This document shows positions 12,501 through 23,499 of a stretch of DNA of 64,000 bases, in pieces. This DNA is from Papaver somniferum (taxonomy: Eukaryota; Streptophyta; Magnoliopsida; Ranunculales; Papaveraceae): positions 133,518,777 to 133,582,776 of the forward strand of contig NC_039361.1 in assembly GCF_003573695.1 (NCBI RefSeq), in the 5' to 3' direction. Under the pieces are notes generated by a model that worked only from the letters and a program-made list of their open reading frames with translations, searched no databases and had not been told where the DNA came from. The position numbers and the translations under genes were made by a program. Every line of letters begins with the position of its first letter. The first letter of the stretch is position 1.

Positions 12501-13331
12501 GCAAACAAAAACAAACTAAACATCAGATTTGAAGTTTTGAACACAGAGAACCATTTAAACTGGAAATACATGGAATGAATGCCCTAACCTGTTCAACGGT
12601 GGCACGGTCAGCTTTCTCAGTAGTTTTCGTTTTACCAATGGCCATTCCTCGAACACTTTCACGGATAGCTGTTGTAACTGAATTTGACATGCTCATATTT
12701 GTCCTCCCCTCCCACTCCTACACCACCAATTTTCAAATTATAAAACACCAGATTACCATCACTCAAAAGCAGAAACTCAATTCCAGCTGCACTACAACAA
12801 CACTATGATGAATCAAATAACAAAAACCTCACTAAAAAAAATCAATTACTACTTAGATACAACACTATGATGAATCGAACTAAAATTCATTAAATGTGCT
12901 AAAGTTTGACTGTTTCCCCTATCAATAACATAATTGTTTAAAAAACAAACCCAGTATCTCAACATTTAATCTTTTACTCTTACCTCTAATGGAGAAGGTC
13001 GAATATGATTAGTAAACCTTTGATTACGATTAGAAATGGGTTGAAGAGGAGAAGAACGAGGACGAGATAATAAACCACCATGAGCATTAGGTCTTCTAGA
13101 AGACATAGGTATAGCACCATCAATACCATCTTTAGAATCTAACCAATCTAATGCTTCACCAATTTCTGAATCTGATGACCATTCAAGCTCTTCCTCTTCT
13201 TCTTCATCATCATCATAATCTTCTACTACTTCTTCAATGTTCTGTACCAATGGGGTTTCAGCTTCATTTGGGTTTTCAAGGGTATCTAGTGTTAATTTCT
13301 CTTCTACTAGTTTTTCGATTGGGGAATCCAT
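9571..13331 (-). CDS. RIO1: RIO1-type atypical serine/threonine protein kinase, 12 coding exons
   Basis: RIO1 kinases act late in 40S ribosomal subunit maturation in the cytoplasm. Exons, all with GT-AG introns and a continuous frame: 13331-12984, 12717-12589, 12486-12394, 12297-12218, 11902-11789, 11471-11398, 11115-11039, 10841-10758, 10673-10581, 10483-10376, 10279-10205, 10038-9571. The product is 580 aa. The N-terminus is acidic (run of D/E near residues 38-50). The RIO signature P-loop STGKEANVYHA is at about 186-196 and the ATP-binding Lys in FAIKVYK is at 207. The catalytic loop [10 protein letters not shown] has Asp323 and Asn328. The metal-binding motif IIDVSQSVD has Asp340, the residue equivalent to the phospho-Asp of RIO1 enzymes. 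The tail is acidic and then Lys-rich (KKKKKK near the end), as is usual for RIO1. The start is the first Met of an open exon. No defect is seen, so I judge it functional. Confidence 0.96.
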
Positions 13332-13929
13332 TTTCTCGCTGGTTTCGGAAAACTGAATCGAAATCTCCTTTAGGGTTTAACAGTTAGGGTTTTTAAAAGA
13401 TGAATTGAATCACTCAGGAAAAGTTGTGTACTGGTTCCTGGGAAACGGGTTCGGAACTGATTTAGTTGGCTAGAGGAACCTCATTTTTTTTACTTTTTTT
13501 TCCTGCCAAGTCCACAGTTGGCCGGAGGAGGTCTTCTGAACCTTTAAAAAAGAGAAAATACAGTTTAGTCCAAAAACGCGTTAGAAAAGTAGAGTTTAGT
13601 TCAAGTTGAGTCAATTAGATATAGATTAGTCCAAAAGTTATTTAAAATATGAAAAATACATAAATAACCTTCCTAATTTATAATTTAGTCTAAATATTTA
13701 CAGTTTACTCCAAAGTAACCCATGATGATGTCAGTAACTTTAAATAATATAAAAATAATTAGAAACCAATTTATCTTTTGAACCGCTCATCCAAAATTCA
13801 CAAACTTTATATATTCGGAAAGCTCTTTCCGAAATCTACAAAAGAGTACCCGTATGAATATATAATTTTCATTTTTTTTAAATTTTAATTTACACTAGTG
13901 TGTACAACTATGTTTGACAAGGAATATAG
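13332..13929. other. RIO1 5' flank (5' UTR and promoter region)
   Basis: No open frame of note. The stretch becomes AT-rich beyond 13550. I could not place a TATA box with confidence. The core RIO1 promoter should lie in the first few hundred bases upstream of 13331. Confidence 0.5.
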
Positions 13930-14689
13930 GCAGTGAGTTAAAGTAATGCAAACTGTATCAACTGCTACCTCCCCATGACCGCTAATAGTAATAAACGAAG
14001 ATTCAATGAGACAACGATATCCTTGTTCGGGGCGATAAGATGTGATTGGTAATAATCTGCTTCAGTAATTATCTTTCATATGTTCTCCATCACGAGTTGT
14101 TTACCAAATTTCAATTTTTTCAGAGCTGCAGGAAGTTGATTGTTGAAAACATTGTGGATTTTATAACACCTGGGCGTCCATAGACAAATACGAATATTAA
14201 ACCAAAAAGTAGGCACCACTTTGTACAGATAACAAAAAACTAGAGAGTAAAGAAAAACTTCAGTTACATACATATCGTCAAGATGTTCTATGTAAATTCC
14301 ATCGAAAAGAAACATATACAAAATAAGTTATGTCATTCCATAAGTCACCCCCAATGTATGAGACTGAAGTCCAATTTTCGACCGTAGTCATAAAAGTTAG
14401 GTCAAGGGCTTCATAATTCAAAAACTATGGTCGGCTTCAAAAAGAATCAACATGTGCACAACTATGTACACATTAACAATAAACATATGTAAAAACTATC
14501 TACACATGTTGGATAAAGTGTGAACACTTTTGCAGGAAAGTATAAGTATTCCAAAGGTTTTACAACATTTTGTTATCAGGCAAGCTCAAGCATCCACGGA
14601 GATGAAATGAAAAAGTTTTCATTAAAATGAAGCTATTATGTATCATGCTCCTACAAAAAGCTTACGAAGAATCAAGACATTGTTTTACC

Positions 14690-15190
14690 ACTTTGTACAT
14701 ACCTACAAAAAATATACATGACATCGATCACTCATACTCACACTCAGACCTACTTTTTCATGAGAATTGCATTGGTGCACCAATATATTCACCCCTGCGA
14801 ACATGTCTGATCCTTCAAAACCACACATAAATCTACTTTTTCATGAAAAATACATTGACGCACTAATGTGTACACCCCTGCAAAACATGCATATAACCGA
14901 TCATTTATACTCACACTCAGACATACTTCTTCATGGGAATTATACAGATGCACCAATGTGTACAACCCTTTGAAACATGCAGAAAAATGATCATTCATAA
15001 CCGTACACAAACCTATTTCGTCATGGGAATTACACAGGTGCACCAATACGTACATCGCTTCAAAACATTCATAAAGTCGATCACTCACAACCACACACAA
15101 ACCTATTTTTCATATGAATTACTTTCCACGGGTGCACCAATATGTACACTTCTGTAAAACATGGGAAACCTACTTTTTCATAGGATTTAC
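14690..15190. repeat. Minisatellite with units of about 82-90 bp
   Basis: The motif CTACTTTTTCATGAGAATT with a following GGTGCACCAAT recurs, degenerated, near 14752, 14834, 14924, 15014, 15103 and 15172, so about six units. The short open frames here on both strands come from this repetition. Confidence 0.75.
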
Positions 15191-15709
15191 ATAGGTGTAT
15201 ATATTGCAAAACATGCACAAAACCGATCATTCATATTAACAATAAACAGATGCACAACTATTTACACATTAACAATCTACATCTGTATAATCATGTACAC
15301 ATTAAAAATCAGTATTTATACAACTATGTGCACATTAGCAAAATAAAACATGAAAGTTATAAAAATTATCTTTAGAACGGGAGGCAACTCTGACTGGTAA
15401 AGATTTTACTTGTACCCTTACATAATACATGCCAGATGTGTTAACTAAACCCTTAGATGCTTATAAGTTCCTAAATTTAATACATACGAAACCCATGTAC
15501 TCAGAGCAAGAGGACAAACAAGCAGATCCACATCAATAATGTCAATGACTATGAAGGATAATCACTCAATAAAATATATTTTATTCAACGAAGGTTGTAC
15601 TAGTTCAATTCAACCAAGAAATCCTTAAGCACGCAATCGTGTTATCAGTTAGGACCAATATTAAGGTAGGCATCATTAAGGAAACTAAGTATACAATTAG
15701 ACCAAATAC

Positions 15710-15794
15710 CTTGCACCGTGTGCAGCATCTTGGTCTGCAAGCATAGCAACATAAGTTGGGGACTCATCTATATCGTCTTTTACCTTCACTACAC
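15710..15794 (-). pseudogene. Ribosomal protein S14 (uS11)-like exon fragment
   Basis: The segment is bounded by AG (acceptor side, 15795-15796) and GT (donor side, 15708-15709) on the minus strand. It reads VVKVKDDIDESPTYVAMLA and then DQDAAHGAR. It aligns by eye with the eukaryotic RPS14 core around [20 protein letters not shown], sharing KVK, DES, Y, AMLA and QD. RPS14 is one of the most conserved ribosomal proteins, so this divergence points to a decayed fragment. No other RPS14 exon was seen nearby. Confidence 0.55.
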
Positions 15795-16097
15795 CTGCAA
15801 TTGAGATAAAGAAAAAAGTTGAGAACTTGAGATACTAACAGATCATGTATCTGTTCAAGTTTAAGCAATCGAGTTATAAGAAGACAAGACATTGTAGGAA
15901 ACGATAAATTAAAGTTGCCTTTAAGTTTTACACTGCAAACAATAATATAATATGTTTTTCTTAAGGTTTCACTATTGTAAACCAAAGAATTAGCCCGATT
16001 TGGATAAACTCAACCTTGAACGATGAAAAATAGCCAGTGTAACAAAAGAGTTAGCACAAACACATTTGTTTGGGACATTTCTAAACAATCAATCACA

Positions 16098-16388
16098 GGT
16101 GTACAATTATGTGCTCATTAACAATCAAAAGGTGTACAATTATGTGCACATTAACAATCAACGGGTGTACAATTATGTGCATATTAACCATCAAGATGTG
16201 TAGAACTATGTGCACATTAACGATCAACAAGTGTACAATTATGTGCACATTAACGATGAACAGGTGTATAACTATGTACACGTCAACTAATAGGTGTACA
16301 TCTATGTGCACATTAACGATTAATATGTGTACAATCATGTACACACTAAGAATCAACATGTGTACAACTATGTACACATTACCAATTC
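16098..16388. repeat. 33-bp minisatellite, about nine units
   Basis: The unit GGTGTACAATTATGTGCACA plus a 13-base tail (TTAACAATCAAC-like) repeats nearly head to tail. Because 33 is a multiple of 3, it opens frames of 94-98 codons on both strands with an 11-residue protein repeat; these are not genes. Isolated units of the same repeat lie near 14455, 15240-15340 and 17295-17360. Confidence 0.9.
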
Positions 16389-16700
16389 AATATCAGAGGA
16401 GCTGAAAGTCAGATTATACTCAAAGCTATAAATATCTAATAATCCCATTTGTCTTTCATAGAATATAAGAGGCATAAGAGATCAAAACAAACTAAATGAA
16501 AGTAGTGAGACAAATGTAACTATGTAATTAGGGATGGAAATTGAAACAAATTTTTTGAAGCTTGGCATGAGCATAAGATCTGAAAGGTACTCCCAAGATC
16601 TACTTAACCAATCTTTTAAAGAAAGAGAACAAAATAAGCAACCTAATGTACTTACTACGATCATACAGTTGAGCACAAAAAACAAGTCAGAGTTATATAC

Positions 16701-17290
16701 CTTTGATGTCTTTGATTTACTTTGGAGTTCATCTATTGCAGCTTCAGCTTCTTTTAGAACCTGATATAAGACCAGTAAGAAGTCGCTCGTAACTAAAAAT
16801 AGACATATAATACAATAGATAGGAAGCTATTTAAATGATGTTGGCCACTTCGGACTCTTCCAAACTATTTTCATTTCAGTGAGTAATGCCTCACCATCAC
16901 ACCGGCAAAATGATGGGATAGTATATACGGTGATTATAGTAACAGGATTAAACAAAATTCAGGAATTTAATGGCATCAGAATACAACACATCAAAACTAC
17001 AACATCTCAACTCAAAGCATCAGAATACCTCTATTGGAAACGGCTCACCATTCAATAGCTTCTTCAGTGCTTCTTGATGATTGCTCTGAAACGCCAAGTG
17101 AAGATAGAACTTTTAGTAAATAAAAACTACCGAATTGGCCAGTAGGACTTAAACAACCACCAAACGTTCGGAACATCGCAAACCTTAAGTGATAGATACT
17201 CATCTATCCCATCCACATAATCAACTTGTAGAGGAAGAGTTGATAAGATTTCAATAACAAAAGGCCACCATTCCAAAAGTTAAATAAGCT
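16701..17290 (-). pseudogene. Three phase-matched exon-like pieces of an unidentified gene
   Basis: On the minus strand, a piece ending at 17184 contains WWPFVIEILSTLPLQVDYVD followed by GIDEYLSLK. Next comes 17085-17029 (SNHQEALKKLLNGEPFPIE) and then 16760-16701 (VLKEAEAAIDELQSKSKTSK). The two shorter pieces have AG and GT borders and lengths of 57 and 60 bases, so they join in phase 0. I do not recognise the family. The first piece runs into minisatellite sequence, so its 5' border is lost. It may be a captured or decaying gene, or a small gene whose other exons I could not see. Confidence 0.4.
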
Positions 17291-17442
17291 TAACGATCAA
17301 CAGATGTACAACTATGTGCACGCACACTAAGAATCAACATGTGTACAATTATGTACACATTAAGATTTCAATAACAAAAGACCAATGGTGAAATACGCAC
17401 TGGTGAAAACTTAATTAACCCATTACGGTTTCAATAACAAAC

Positions 17443-17660
17443 CTTGTCGACACACTCCACCAGCTAGACAGATATTTGAATGATCCAAGAATGAAAATAC
17501 CTGCAAATAAAATAACAAACATGATTTTAAAATGAAGCAAGGTCGATATAAACCAAAACAAATATATGTATACACATTCGCACGCATCATACCATATTCA
17601 ACATGTCATCTGTAAGATCCATCCTAGCAAGAAATTCATCCGTTATTATCTCTCGACGCC
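17443..17660 (-). pseudogene. F-box domain fragment in two exon-like pieces
   Basis: One piece ending at 17593 contains DEFLARMDLTDDMLNM. The next, 17500-17443 with AG and GT borders, reads VFSFLDHSNICLAGGVCRQ. Joined, they match the first 35-40 residues of a plant F-box motif (LTDDLL..VFSFLD...LC.A..VCRQW), in the style of F-box/LRR proteins such as the FBL15 group. The downstream F-box residues and any LRR repeats are missing. F-box proteins are substrate adaptors of SCF ubiquitin ligases; this relic would not be functional. Confidence 0.55.
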
Positions 17661-18371
17661 ATCATTTTCACCATTTATAGAATCAATAAAATTCCGAGTG
17701 CCCACATTTTCCCGAATCACATTATATAAAAACGAAATAAAACTACTAACATGAGTATGTTCAAGTGAACTACGTATCATAATGAAGCAAACAAGTTAAA
17801 AACTGAAATTGATATGAAATGTAATGAATTAAAAATGTTAAAATGAAACAACTTTGTGCACAACATAGTCTGTTGTTCGTTAGTAAAAGACAAATTACTC
17901 ATGAAGGCATGAGGCAACTGCAATCATGGGATTTGCAGCAAAAAGGAATCTGTATAGTAATATCCTTAAAATAAAAATGGTATAAATTAAACTAAAAATT
18001 GAAATGATTTCCAATTTAAAATCACGATGGATGATGCTATTTAAATGTAAGTGTTCCATTCCTCGAGAGATATCTATAGCAATGCTTATAATTTTGGAGT
18101 GAACCTCCTCTTATAATTAACCTCTGTGACTATAATCATTTCTGGTTAATAAATGAACTGCATCAACACAGGAGTTTCTTAACTGAAAGGCTATTTCTAT
18201 TTCCAATGTCATAAAGAAATGACGGGCTCAAATATGTCATTAAACTGCTGAATTTATATCATTTTATATCGCAGTAGTTGGAAAATAAGCAATTAGGATG
18301 ACTGTGCCCAAAACAGAACAAAAAAAGAATAATAATAAAACATAAAAAGTAAAGCCAAAGATAAATTCCGA

Positions 18372-18490
18372 GCCTGTAGATGTTCCACATCAATATTTGT
18401 GGCATCGCCTCCTATCCCATCGCAGAGGTGGTTCAAATATAGTAAGGAACATTTGTTATCCAGAACAAGAGTATTGGATCCATTCTTCTG
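18372..18490 (-). other. Exon-like open segment, unidentified
   Basis: The minus strand reads NGSNTLVLDNKCSLLYLNH and then LCDGIGGDATNIDVEHLQ without a stop, after a possible AG acceptor. It looks like protein but I cannot assign it. It lies upstream (transcript-wise) of the F-box relic and may or may not belong with it. Confidence 0.3.
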
Positions 18491-19621
18491 AAATTGAAGT
18501 GGAGCTTTGATAGAATACTTTTGTTATGAAACTACAACTGATACTAACTAACTGAATACAAAGCAAAAACTAGTGCAAGATTTTTCCACCAACATGATGA
18601 TAATATTTTATTTTCCTATCATATTTGTTTGGCTATTCACTATAGTCACTAAGGACTAACTACCACATGTAATCATAATATGGATAAATAGAGCACTCAG
18701 AAAGAAAGTGGGACAAACTCAATTGTTTGTTGCTTAGTAATAGTAAAACTATGTTGTTTGTAGATGTTGGACCGAATTATGTGATTAAGTATATAATCGG
18801 TAACACCATTTTTGGTTCTTCTATATCTACTATAATTGCTCGAAAATTCAGTAAAATTCCATATAAAAAGATCTAAATTAATTTCTTTATACAACCTTTG
18901 AATCCTCCGCAATCAAAAGTAACGTCAACTAATTGAGTTTAAACCGTAAACCAAACGTTAGATCTTAACTAGAGTTCCTAAAATGATAACTCGAGATGAA
19001 TTTTTGAGAAGATTTAAACCTAATTAAATATGAACTGAAAGTTAAGAAAAATACCTAGATGTAGATAAAAGCATTAGCAGAAACTTTGGTCAAGCTGTTG
19101 ATTTCAATCGAAGAAACTAATTCCATTTTCATAAGATCGGATTCTTTCATCGCCAAGAAAGTTTTGATCTCAAAACACTTGCAATGTCAGATTCAATCTC
19201 TCTGGTAGCCTGCAAAATTATCATCAACTTCTTCATTCACCGGTAGAAAAACAACTATATATACATGTATGAGCCTTAATTTAGATTGGAGAAGGTAATC
19301 ATAGAGAATAATCGCTACTGAATCATCCACCTCTTCAAAGTCTCTCGAAATCCCCTCTCTTTCTGAAAATCCAATATCTGAAAGACTGAAAGTGAAATAA
19401 TCTATTTTTTGGGTATGAAATCACTTGAAGGACATTTCAGGTATTATGAAAAAATATTTTTTCTGGATCGGGAAGGAAAATGATTAACCCGTACAAAAAA
19501 GGATTAAAACGTTCATATTTTCATAAAAATGGACGAGAACGTACTAGGCTTAGACTGACGGGACTAAGGTGTCCAAAGCCCACTAACTGGTTTGGGATTA
19601 AACGTCAATTTCTACTTTAAA

Positions 19622-20030
19622 AAAACGGGTATCTAGCTCAGCTGGTCATCCCAGTTCCACAGAGGTTTAATGACCTCCAGGAGGTCCCAGGTTCGAGTCT
19701 CCGATGACGCACTATTGTAGAATTTGACATGAAAGATAGAGTTAGCTTGCGTCCCTTATGACATAATCAGCGTCCCCTTATTGTCTTCGGTTTCTTTGGC
19801 TTGGTTATTTAGTGCACGCTGGTATGCTAGCACGCAACCTGTTCAATTAATGTAGTAGTCCGTAGTTGGAGCTTGCCTCCCTTGCTACATAAATAATCAC
19901 ATCCCCCTATCCGCTTCTTCTCCCTTGGCTTGGTTCCTTATGAGGCACGCTGGTAGGCTAGCACACAACATTTTCAATTAATGTAGTAGTCCGATGTTGG
20001 AGCTTAGCTTGTTAGGCTTCCAACTAGTTT
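19622..20030 (+). mobile_element. tRNA-derived SINE-like repeat with a duplicated body
   Basis: A pol III A box (TAGCTCAGCTGGT, from about 19634) and B box (GGTTCGAGTCT, from about 19691) lie at tRNA-like spacing, but no folded tRNA with paired acceptor arms follows. The body consists of two diverged units of about 130 bp, 19745-19870 and 19871-20001, each ending ...AATGTAGTAGTCCG(T/A)NGTTGGA. It finishes at a T run near 20029. This fits a dimeric SINE; the family name is unknown to me. Confidence 0.6.
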
Positions 20031-20039
20031 TTTTATTTG

Positions 20040-22530
20040 AAGCATGCAATTTATTAAATGGGAATTAGTTTATAGTTTGTCGTGGATATGTGGTACCCAC
20101 GAAATTATGAAATAAAATTTGACTAATAAAAGATGGGATTGCCTGGTCCCATATTTTGGTTGATGAACTTCCCATTTGACTTCCATCTGCCGAATGATTG
20201 GCCAACCCATCTGCTGCTTGATTTCCTTCCCTGTAATTGTACTGAATCGCAGCCTGCGGGATCTGTCAAAATCTAATTTTTATTTCCTTAATCATCCCTG
20301 ATATGTGCAAAGGTGTGGGGTAGAGGAAGTGATGAAATGCAGAAGGTTCTCTGAGTCGGTTTCAAAGATAAATTTCTGCCATTTCCTTTCTGTTGTTCTT
20401 GAAGCCAACAGCAGAGCCCAAGTTTCTGCGGTCATAATTCCTAGTGGTTGCACTAGATCCATTAATGTCCGTGCATTGGAATATATGCAGATGACCCCCC
20501 CCCCCCCAAAGAAAAAAACAAACCTGGGTGACATCTGGCTGCTCCATATGTGTTAATCTTAATCCAGTTGATGTTCGGAATGGACCGTCCTACCGATATT
20601 GTTGATATCCTTTTATTTCTCGTTGGGTGGTTAAGTATCATTGCATCTCCTGGTATGATTGGTGGTGAAGAGTGTAGAGCCCCGGAGAATTTTCGTTGCA
20701 GTTTTTGTGCCCAGGCTTTCTTCCGAAGTTGTTTGCTTTTGCTGGTATATTAGATCATTTCTAGCTAGCCATAAGGTCCAGGATAGAAAACAGAAAGATG
20801 AGATTACAAATGTTGACGAAGGTTCTTGAAGGATTTGGGAAATGGTTGTCTGGGGCGTTAAAGTGAAAGTGGGTGGTGGATTGGAGTTTGGTGAATTTGA
20901 AAGTTGAGTGAGTAAGTTGTTCCAAGAAGTAGTTGTCCTTGGACAATAAATTAGAAGGTGTCTTGCCTATTCTGGATCAGTGCTGCATCTGGGGCATATG
21001 TCTGAGTTGGTCAAATGGATGTGATGTAAGAATGAGAAGGTTGGTAATTCTTCATTGATGGCTTTCCACAAGAAAAGCCGAATTTTTGGTGGATATGGTA
21101 AGGTCCATAGGAATTTGGTAGGTGGTAGAGGGCTGTGAGTTGGTTGACCATGGGTTAGACATTTGTATCCCGATGAGGTAGTGTAGTTCCCAGATTTTTA
21201 GTGTGGCCAGATAATTTTATCTTGGGGGTTATTTTTGGGGAGGTGGATGTTTATGATTCTTTGGATTATAAGATTGGGAAATATGGTTAATTTTTCCTGA
21301 TTCCAGGAGTGGGAAATTGGGTCGATGATATCTGCTACCATTTGAACTGGGTAACATTGTGTCGGGTCTAGATTTTGTGAGTGTGGAATCCGACTGGCTT
21401 CTATTGGAGTTGATAAACCCATTTCCAATACGATGGAATATCAGATGTTGCATGGTAGGTACAATTGATGTCGGTTGTCTCCATTGAGGACTAGAGGAGG
21501 AGGGTATGGAATCAATGCCTTGTAATATTGGTTGTTGATCAAGATATTTTGTGTTGAAGAGACTTCCACATATAGAGTTAGGTTGTTCACGCAAATTCCA
21601 GATTCTTTTCATGAGAAGGGCTTTATTATGATCGATTTTTTTCCTTATTCCTAATTCTCCTTCGGATAATGGTTTTGTGACTTTATCACATCCTATAGGG
21701 TGAAGTTTTTGATTGTTGAGTCATGTCCCCAAAAAAAATTCTGGTGATACGATCTATTTGTTTGTGAATATTGCTGGGTAGATTTTGTGTTTGCATAATG
21801 TAGTATGAGGTGGGAATTAGTAAAGTTTTGATGAGAATGAGTCTTCTGGCTGGGGTTAGGTATCTCATCATCCATCCTTTAGCTTTTCGGGATAATCTTT
21901 GTAGGAGGGGAGTGAAGGTTTGATTGTATGCTCTTCCTTGTTTGAACAGTACGTCTAGACAGATTGAAGGTTTTGATATAGCAGGAATATTGAAGAATTG
22001 CTGAAGTTCGTTTACCTTGATATGTTCTAGATTTTGGTGATGGATGATTACTGATTTGGAAGTATTAATTACTTGTCCTGCAGAAGTGTTATAGGAACGG
22101 AACAGGGTTTTAAGATGTTAGTTACTCTGATCCGAAGCTTTATATGTGATCAGTAAATCATCTGCATACATTAAATGAATTATAGGTGGTGCTTTTTTTT
22201 GATACGTTAAGTCCTCAAACCAACTTATGGTTTTGAAGGTTTCCTAGATTTGTAGATAGTATTTCAGCACATATAATAAAGATATAGGAAGATAGCGGGT
22301 CTCCTTGTCTGATACCTCGAACCAACTATTTTCTTGTAATAGTACTTTTTATCTGATAAAAAATAGAAAAACATAAGTGTTCATAGCCAAGCTATTTTAT
22401 TTATTTATTTTTGTGAATAAGGATATCATTAGAAGAAAGGCTAAATGAGTCTGTTGTGTTTGAAAGGCGGTAGAGCCATCTAATATTAAAGGGACATTCC
22501 TTCTCATATTAGATTTATCTATTAGAAGTT
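20040..22530 (-). mobile_element. LINE (L1-type non-LTR retrotransposon) relic, 5' truncated, many stops
   Basis: Read on the minus strand from 22530: a reverse transcriptase stretch with GIRQGDPLSSYIF (about 22300) and the catalytic MYADDLL motif (about 22160). Then LTPARRLILIKTLL and a damaged FFWGH motif at 21871-21690, where two frames overlap and show a frameshift. The zinc-knuckle-like RT C-terminal region follows (about 21000). An RNase H domain comes last (ETDSENLLHF and REGNQAADGLANHSADG, about 20450-20180). The A-rich tail would be the T run at 20029-20036, where the SINE-like repeat ends. Numerous stops and frameshifts make it a dead copy. Confidence 0.85.
20495..20508 (+). repeat. 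Poly-C tract inside the LINE relic
   Basis: A homopolymer of about 14 C interrupts the RNase H-coding region. Such runs are unstable and prone to miscounting in sequence data. Confidence 0.8.
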
Positions 22531-22569
22531 TTTGAGTTATACATGTCAATGGATTATAAGTTCAATCCA

Positions 22570-22835
22570 ATTCTGAAAAATAAAGTCCTTGTGTATTTAG
22601 CTAAGGAGTGTGCCACTACATTGCATGTTCTTGGCACAAAATGATAACCTAAAAAGTTGTTGCAAGAATGTGTTATCTTATCTGCTTCGTCCAAAACGTT
22701 TTTTCTTTTCCATGAAATTTCTGAAATGCGACCATTGATATGATTGCAGAGACTCTCACAGTCTCCTTCAATGCTAAAATGATGAATGTTCTTTTCTTTA
22801 GCCCAGTAAGTGTCATGCAGCTTCCCTCTTATATG
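22570..22835 (-). mobile_element. RNase H domain fragment of a second LINE-like element
   Basis: The minus strand reads AKEKNIHHFSIEGDCESLCN, then HINGRISEISWK, and ends with FVPRTCNVVAHSLAKY. This is the plant RVT_3-type RNase H pattern found at the 3' end of LINEs and in related genes: D in the EGDCESL motif, and the final R..N..AH.LAK motif. It is a different lineage from the RNase H at 20180-20450, so it is a separate insertion or fragment. Confidence 0.7.
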
Positions 22836-22899
22836 TGGGGGTGTAATTAGTTAAGCTTTGGGTGTTCTTATAATTTTCAGTCTCTTTATTTTTGACCGC

Positions 22900-23490
22900 T
22901 AAGATCCGGACAGATCTAGATGTCCTCTTAGGATTGAGATACTGATAAGTTAGGGTTACCCTCTCAAATGTGTAAGAATTGCGGCTATTCAGTTATCATT
23001 ATTATTGAATTCAATAGAACTCAGTTCTCAGGATGATTTTCGAATCAAAGGTTACTTTTTCTGGATAATCTGTTGTTCCAATTTGTTCGTTATAGAAAAA
23101 TTGGCATCAGAGTCGTTCTTTCCTAGTACCATGGGAGGACAAGGGGTTCAAGATAAAAAGACTTACAAGATGCACAGAAGAAATAATAAACTCAGTTGGA
23201 TAAGGTGAATCAAGATGTCTCTTAAATGAATGAACAACTTAATCTTGTAATTCTTCAATTAAAAAACTTGAACAACAGATATAGTGGTCAGGGTGAATCG
23301 GGTGCTATGCCAGGATCTATATCACAGACAGAAGAAGGAATCAATGGAACAGTTTTAATCACCACACTGATAATCAGGGTTTCAACACCTACAATCGATT
23401 TCCTAAGATGGATTTTCCGTGATTCGATCGGAACAATCCAAAAGTTTGGATACAAAAGTGTGACAGATTTTTTCTTTTACATAATATATG
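22900..23490 (+). mobile_element. Ty3/gypsy chromovirus-like fragment: LTR end, PBS and broken gag
   Basis: An LTR-end-like stretch is followed by a tRNA-Met-type primer binding site, TGGCATCAGAGTC (23102-23114; consensus TGGTATCAGAGC). A Met codon follows at 23131. Degenerate gag reads RFPKMDFP, then after a stop the continuation to PKVWIQKCDRFF, which matches the gag entry motif of plant gypsy elements. The frame is lost after about 23480, where the next LTR begins. Only the 5' few hundred bases survive. Confidence 0.65.
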
Positions 23491-23499
23491 AAAACGCTA

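Larger units (their letters stand above)
13930..19430 (-). other. Mosaic of exon-like relics and minisatellites, minus-strand orientation
   Basis: This 5.5-kb stretch has no long gene but holds several short minus-strand pieces that look like exons: bounded by AG and GT, with protein-like sequence. It also has two kinds of tandem repeat. At least two unrelated parent genes are represented, an F-box protein and ribosomal protein S14. That suggests fragments captured by a Helitron or Pack-type element, or scattered retained relics. I did not find element ends. A 57-60 bp exon pair with matched phase (17085-17029 and 16760-16701) is the best hint of a surviving gene structure. The terminal-looking piece near 14170-14076 ends NNQLPAALKKLKFGKQ plus six residues and a stop; I do not recognise it. 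Confidence 0.45.

Noticed and set aside
14076..14321. 81-codon minus-strand frame
   Set aside because: Most of it reads like intron. Only the last 25 codons look protein-like, and these are mentioned in the mosaic entry.
16093..16405. Open frames of 94 and 98 codons on opposite strands
   Set aside because: Products of the 33-bp minisatellite, whose length is a multiple of three.
19628..19720. Possible tRNA gene (A and B boxes)
   Set aside because: No complementary acceptor stem or anticodon arm could be placed, and a SINE-type body follows.
20292..20556. Overlapping frames on both strands around the poly-C run
   Set aside because: Part of the decayed LINE RNase H region. The plus-strand frame is a shadow.
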